Part shown: piece by piece, positions 35,566-38,063 of the stretch
Numbering within the stretch: the stretch's first letter is position 1
Layout of the letters: each line of letters opens with the position of its first letter
NCBI GenBank assembly: GCA_902619105.1
Contig: CACNCV010000005.1
Span: 1-38,063, forward strand
DNA from: an uncultured Pelagibacteraceae bacterium
Lineage (GTDB): Bacteria; Pseudomonadota; Alphaproteobacteria; Pelagibacterales; AG-422-B15
Direction: 5' to 3'
DNA length: 38,063 bases
The notes under the pieces: model-generated
What the model was told of the DNA's origin: nothing
The model's input: the letters and a program-made list of their open reading frames with translations, nothing else
Database searches by the model: none
Made by a program: the position numbers and the translations under genes

Positions 35566-36576
35566 ATGAAAAACGTAGCTATATTAGGTGCTAGTGGTTT
35601 TGTTGGACAAGAAATAATCAAAATTTGCTTCAACCATCCCTATGTTAGGATACTTGCTTTATCTGCAAACAAGTCAGCAGGTGAGATAGTTCAAATCCAT
35701 GACTCTGCCGGTATACAAACACCACTCAAATACAAAAGCTATGAAGACATAAATTTTAGCAGCATTGATTATGTATTTAATTGCTTGCCAAATGAAAATC
35801 TTCACAAAAGAAGTGATCTATTGAAATCAGATGTCAGTATAATTGACCTTTCAATTGATTTTAGACTTGATGATAAAAATGAGTATGAGAACTGGTATGG
35901 CTTTAAACACGGCAACTTTGAGGTAAACGATGAATTCCAATATGGATTAACAGAGTTTAATAGAAATAAGATAAAAAAATGTAAGCATATTGCAAACCCT
36001 GGCTGCTACGCAACTAGCATTTTAATCCCACTTATTGAATTGATAAAACAAAATGCAATTAAAACCGACGATATCGTTATTGATTCAAAATCAGGTTACT
36101 CAGGTGCAGGTAAAACAAAGGGAAAAAAAGAGTTAATTAAGGAAGTAAATGAAAATATCAGAACCTATGGTATTGGTGATCATAAACACATAGCTGAAAT
36201 AAACCAAGAACTAAGTAAAATTAAAAATATTCAAACTGAAGTTTTCTTTGCGGCTAATATTTTACCTGTTGAAAGAGGTATTTTGAGTAACATTTATATT
36301 GACACAAATGAGGTATCTCAAAATGATATTTACGATATATTACAAAAAAGATTTAATGATGAGCATTTTATACAATTGCTACCAATGGATGAAATTCCTT
36401 CTTCAAGGGACGTAGTTGGTACCAATAACTTAGTAATAGGATTAAAAAAAGGATATAAAAAAAATAAATTATGTATTGTTAGTGTTTTAGATAATTTGGT
36501 AAAAGGAGCTGCTGGACAAGCTGTTCAAAATTTTAATCTTATGAATGATTATGATGAGAGGTTAGGACTAGAATGA
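35566..36576 (+). CDS. argC: N-acetyl-gamma-glutamyl-phosphate reductase
   Basis: Reduces N-acetylglutamyl phosphate to the semialdehyde in arginine synthesis. The 336-residue protein shows the Rossmann motif LGASGFVGQE at 7-16, the active-site cysteine C147 in ANPGCYATS, and KSGYSGAGK (about 177-185). The C-terminal VKGAAGQAVQNFNLM, typical of this family, is present. Its position after rplM-rpsI is common in alphaproteobacteria. It overlaps the small lipoprotein gene by ATGA. Confidence 0.96.
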   Translation: MKNVAILGASGFVGQEIIKICFNHPYVRILALSANKSAGEIVQIHDSAGIQTPLKYKSYEDINFSSIDYVFNCLPNENLHKRSDLLKSDVSIIDLSIDFRLDDKNEYENWYGFKHGNFEVNDEFQYGLTEFNRNKIKKCKHIANPGCYATSILIPLIELIKQNAIKTDDIVIDSKSGYSGAGKTKGKKELIKEVNENIRTYGIGDHKHIAEINQELSKIKNIQTEVFFAANILPVERGILSNIYIDTNEVSQNDIYDILQKRFNDEHFIQLLPMDEIPSSRDVVGTNNLVIGLKKGYKKNKLCIVSVLDNLVKGAAGQAVQNFNLMNDYDERLGLE

Positions 36577-36770
36577 GAAAAAGAATAATAATAATTTTTA
36601 ATTTATTTTTATTTTTATTTACTTTCAATGCCTGCTCGTCTGCAAAAAATTTTTCTTTTTATGAGTTTTTTATTAACCCAAATGCTGCAGAATTGATTTT
36701 AGATGATCAAGAAAATGCTCAGAAACCAGATCTAGAGAGCGTACCAGAAAAGGTTGAAATTGATGAGTAA
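36573..36770 (+). CDS. Small putative lipoprotein of unknown function
   Basis: A 65-residue protein with a hydrophobic signal sequence (IIIIFNLFLFLFTF) and a lipobox FNAC, cysteine at residue 21. The mature part is only about 45 residues and strongly acidic (PDLESVPEKVEIDE at the end). It lacks the CGLKGP motif of LptM/YifL. ATGA overlap with argC and 8-base overlap with hom place it in an amino-acid biosynthesis operon, which is an odd place for a lipoprotein. The phase and close coupling argue that it is translated. I do not recognise its family. Confidence 0.65.
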   Translation: MRKRIIIIFNLFLFLFTFNACSSAKNFSFYEFFINPNAAELILDDQENAQKPDLESVPEKVEIDE

Positions 36771-38052
36771 AACTTATGGTGTTGGAATCGCAGGACTAGG
36801 AATAGTTGGATCGGGATTTCTCAAACAATTAAAAAATTTTAAAACACCCTCTCAAAAAACTGCAAATATTAGTGTAATTAAAATTGCTGTTAAGAACTTA
36901 AGAAAAAAAAGAAGTTTATCAGTCAAGTCTCTACCGTTAACAACTGATACAATGTCATTAGCAACAAATGACAATGTAGATATTTTAATTGAGCTTATTG
37001 GTGGCTCAAAGGGAATAGCATATAAAGTTGTTAAAAAAGCACTCCAAAATAACAAGCATGTAATTACCGCTAATAAAGCTTTACTTGCAGTACATGGAAA
37101 TGAGTTATCTAAAATTGCTGAGCAAAATAATGTTTGTCTCAATTATGAAGCAGCTATTGCTGGTGGTATACCAATTGTAAAAGCTGTAAGAGAAAATTTG
37201 CGACTTAATAAAATAAATAAAATTTATGGTATTTTGAATGGTACTTGTAACTACATTTTAACAAAGATGGAAAATAATGCAGGAGATTTTAAAAACGTAT
37301 TAAATGATGCTCAAAAAAAAGGTTTTGCTGAGTTAGATCCAACGTTTGATATCCAAGGTATTGATGCAGCTCATAAGATCACATTGTTATCAAGTATTGC
37401 TTTTGACATTCCTGTAAACTTTAAAGCTACTTTTATAGAAGGTATTACTAAGATTGATAAATATGATTTTGTTTTTGCAAAAGAATTAGGATACTCAATA
37501 AAATTGTTATCAGTTGCTTCTCAAAAGTTAAGTAAGATCGAACAAAGAGTTCATCCATGTTTTGTTAAACTAAAATCAGATATTGCAAAAGTGAGTAACG
37601 AGATTAATGCTATTGTAGTAAATGACTCAGTAATTGGAAAAAATATTTTTGAAGGCCCTGGTGCTGGAGCTGGACCAACAGGGGCCTCTGTTATGTCAGA
37701 CCTTATGGACATTATAAGAGGTACTTATAATTATCCATTGGGCGTATCAATAAATAAGAAAAAGAAGTTAAAAATTCAGAAAATTGATGATTTGTCGTTC
37801 CCATATTATTTGAGAATTACAGCCAAAGATAAAGCCGGGGTAATGGCAAAAATTTCAAAAGCTCTATCAAAAAGAAAAATTTCGATTGAAAGTATAATTC
37901 AAAAGCCATCGAAAAGGTCAAATTTTGCTGAAATTATTTTGATAACGCACACGGTGAAAGAATCTTCGCTTTTATCATCTATTAAACAGATAAAAAGATT
38001 ACCAGAAGTAAGCTCATCTGTTAAATTTATCAGAATTGAAGATTCGTTATGA
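36763..38052 (+). CDS. hom: Homoserine dehydrogenase
   Basis: Reduces aspartate semialdehyde to homoserine, feeding threonine and methionine. The 429-residue protein has the NAD(P)-binding motif GLGIVGSGF from residue 11, the catalytic lysine K105 in TANKALLAVHG, NGTCNYIL at 159-166, and FDIQGIDAAHKITLLSS near 195-211 with K205. A C-terminal ACT domain (about 346-425) suggests allosteric control by an amino acid, typically threonine. The ATG at 36763 (MSKTYGVGIAG) is preferred over the TTG at 36754; AAAAGG lies 10 bases upstream. It overlaps the lipoprotein gene by 8 bases. It is functionally tied to metY. Confidence 0.97.
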   Translation: MSKTYGVGIAGLGIVGSGFLKQLKNFKTPSQKTANISVIKIAVKNLRKKRSLSVKSLPLTTDTMSLATNDNVDILIELIGGSKGIAYKVVKKALQNNKHVITANKALLAVHGNELSKIAEQNNVCLNYEAAIAGGIPIVKAVRENLRLNKINKIYGILNGTCNYILTKMENNAGDFKNVLNDAQKKGFAELDPTFDIQGIDAAHKITLLSSIAFDIPVNFKATFIEGITKIDKYDFVFAKELGYSIKLLSVASQKLSKIEQRVHPCFVKLKSDIAKVSNEINAIVVNDSVIGKNIFEGPGAGAGPTGASVMSDLMDIIRGTYNYPLGVSINKKKKLKIQKIDDLSFPYYLRITAKDKAGVMAKISKALSKRKISIESIIQKPSKRSNFAEIILITHTVKESSLLSSIKQIKRLPEVSSSVKFIRIEDSL

Positions 38053-38063
38053 CCGTAATATCA
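38049..38063 (+). CDS. Start of the next gene, cut by the window edge
   Basis: An ATG at 38049 overlaps the hom stop (ATGA) and opens a frame reading MTVIS to the end of the window. Five codons do not allow identification. In many alphaproteobacteria glpX (fructose-1,6-bisphosphatase II) follows hom, so that is a reasonable but untested guess. Confidence 0.35.

Noticed and set aside
1-38063. CRISPR arrays, insertion sequences, prophage or transferred islands
   Set aside because: No regularly spaced repeats, transposase, integrase or phage genes are present, and composition looks uniform.

Overview
The window is 38 kb of AT-rich (about one third G+C by eye), tightly packed bacterial chromosome. 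Gene content and order point to a streamlined, probably marine, alphaproteobacterium. The pointers are the rsh-pyrE-pdxJ-acpS-lepB-rnc-era-recO-parC run, bamE beside a CBP3-type bc1 chaperone next to plsX-ihfA-merR, a DUF2842 protein, COX15-type heme A synthase, a K+-independent H+-pyrophosphatase and GatCAB. SAR11, HIMB59 or AEGEAN-169-like lineages would fit, but I cannot place it further from sequence alone. There are no phage, IS, CRISPR or island signatures, and base composition looks even throughout.

Layout: (1) 2-2632, gatA (5' truncated), gatB and tRNA-Ser(GCU). (2) 2644-4758, a lytic transglycosylase on the minus strand, divergent from dapA-smpB-folK. (3) 6722-15734, a long colinear run from rsh to parC with mostly 1-4 base overlaps, followed by an FAD oxidoreductase and a beta-hydroxyacid dehydrogenase-type gene. 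(4) 17887-19658, minus-strand hemB and a DUF1295 membrane protein, divergent from a glycerophosphodiesterase. (5) 20478-26304, rpiB-glyA-nrdR-ribD-ribE-ribBX-ribH-nusB, a one-carbon/riboflavin operon whose RibB carries a dead GTP cyclohydrolase II domain. (6) 26387-31476, hppA, bamE (minus), CBP3 chaperone, plsX, ihfA, merR, rpmG. (7) 31477-33035, chorismate mutase and DUF2842 (minus), then ctaA. (8) 33043-34356, metY (minus) behind a structured leader with a terminator, which is the most interesting noncoding feature. (9) 34616-38063, rplM-rpsI, argC, a small lipoprotein, hom and the start of one more gene.

The most unusual piece is the metY leader (about 34357-34525, minus strand). It combines a SAM-II/SAM-V-like sequence core, a competing antiterminator/terminator pair that shares one CCGCA segment, and an extra long-range 14-bp stem around the whole switch. 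Other points of note are the zinc-less RibBX; the absence of fabH and yceD/DUF177 from the plsX neighbourhood; probable leaderless mRNAs for rplM and ihfA; divergent gene pairs whose start codons are only 5, 14 and 18 bases apart; and four convergent gene pairs with no room for terminators. There is no gene-free stretch above 300 bases; the longest is 34357-34615 (259 bases), described below.
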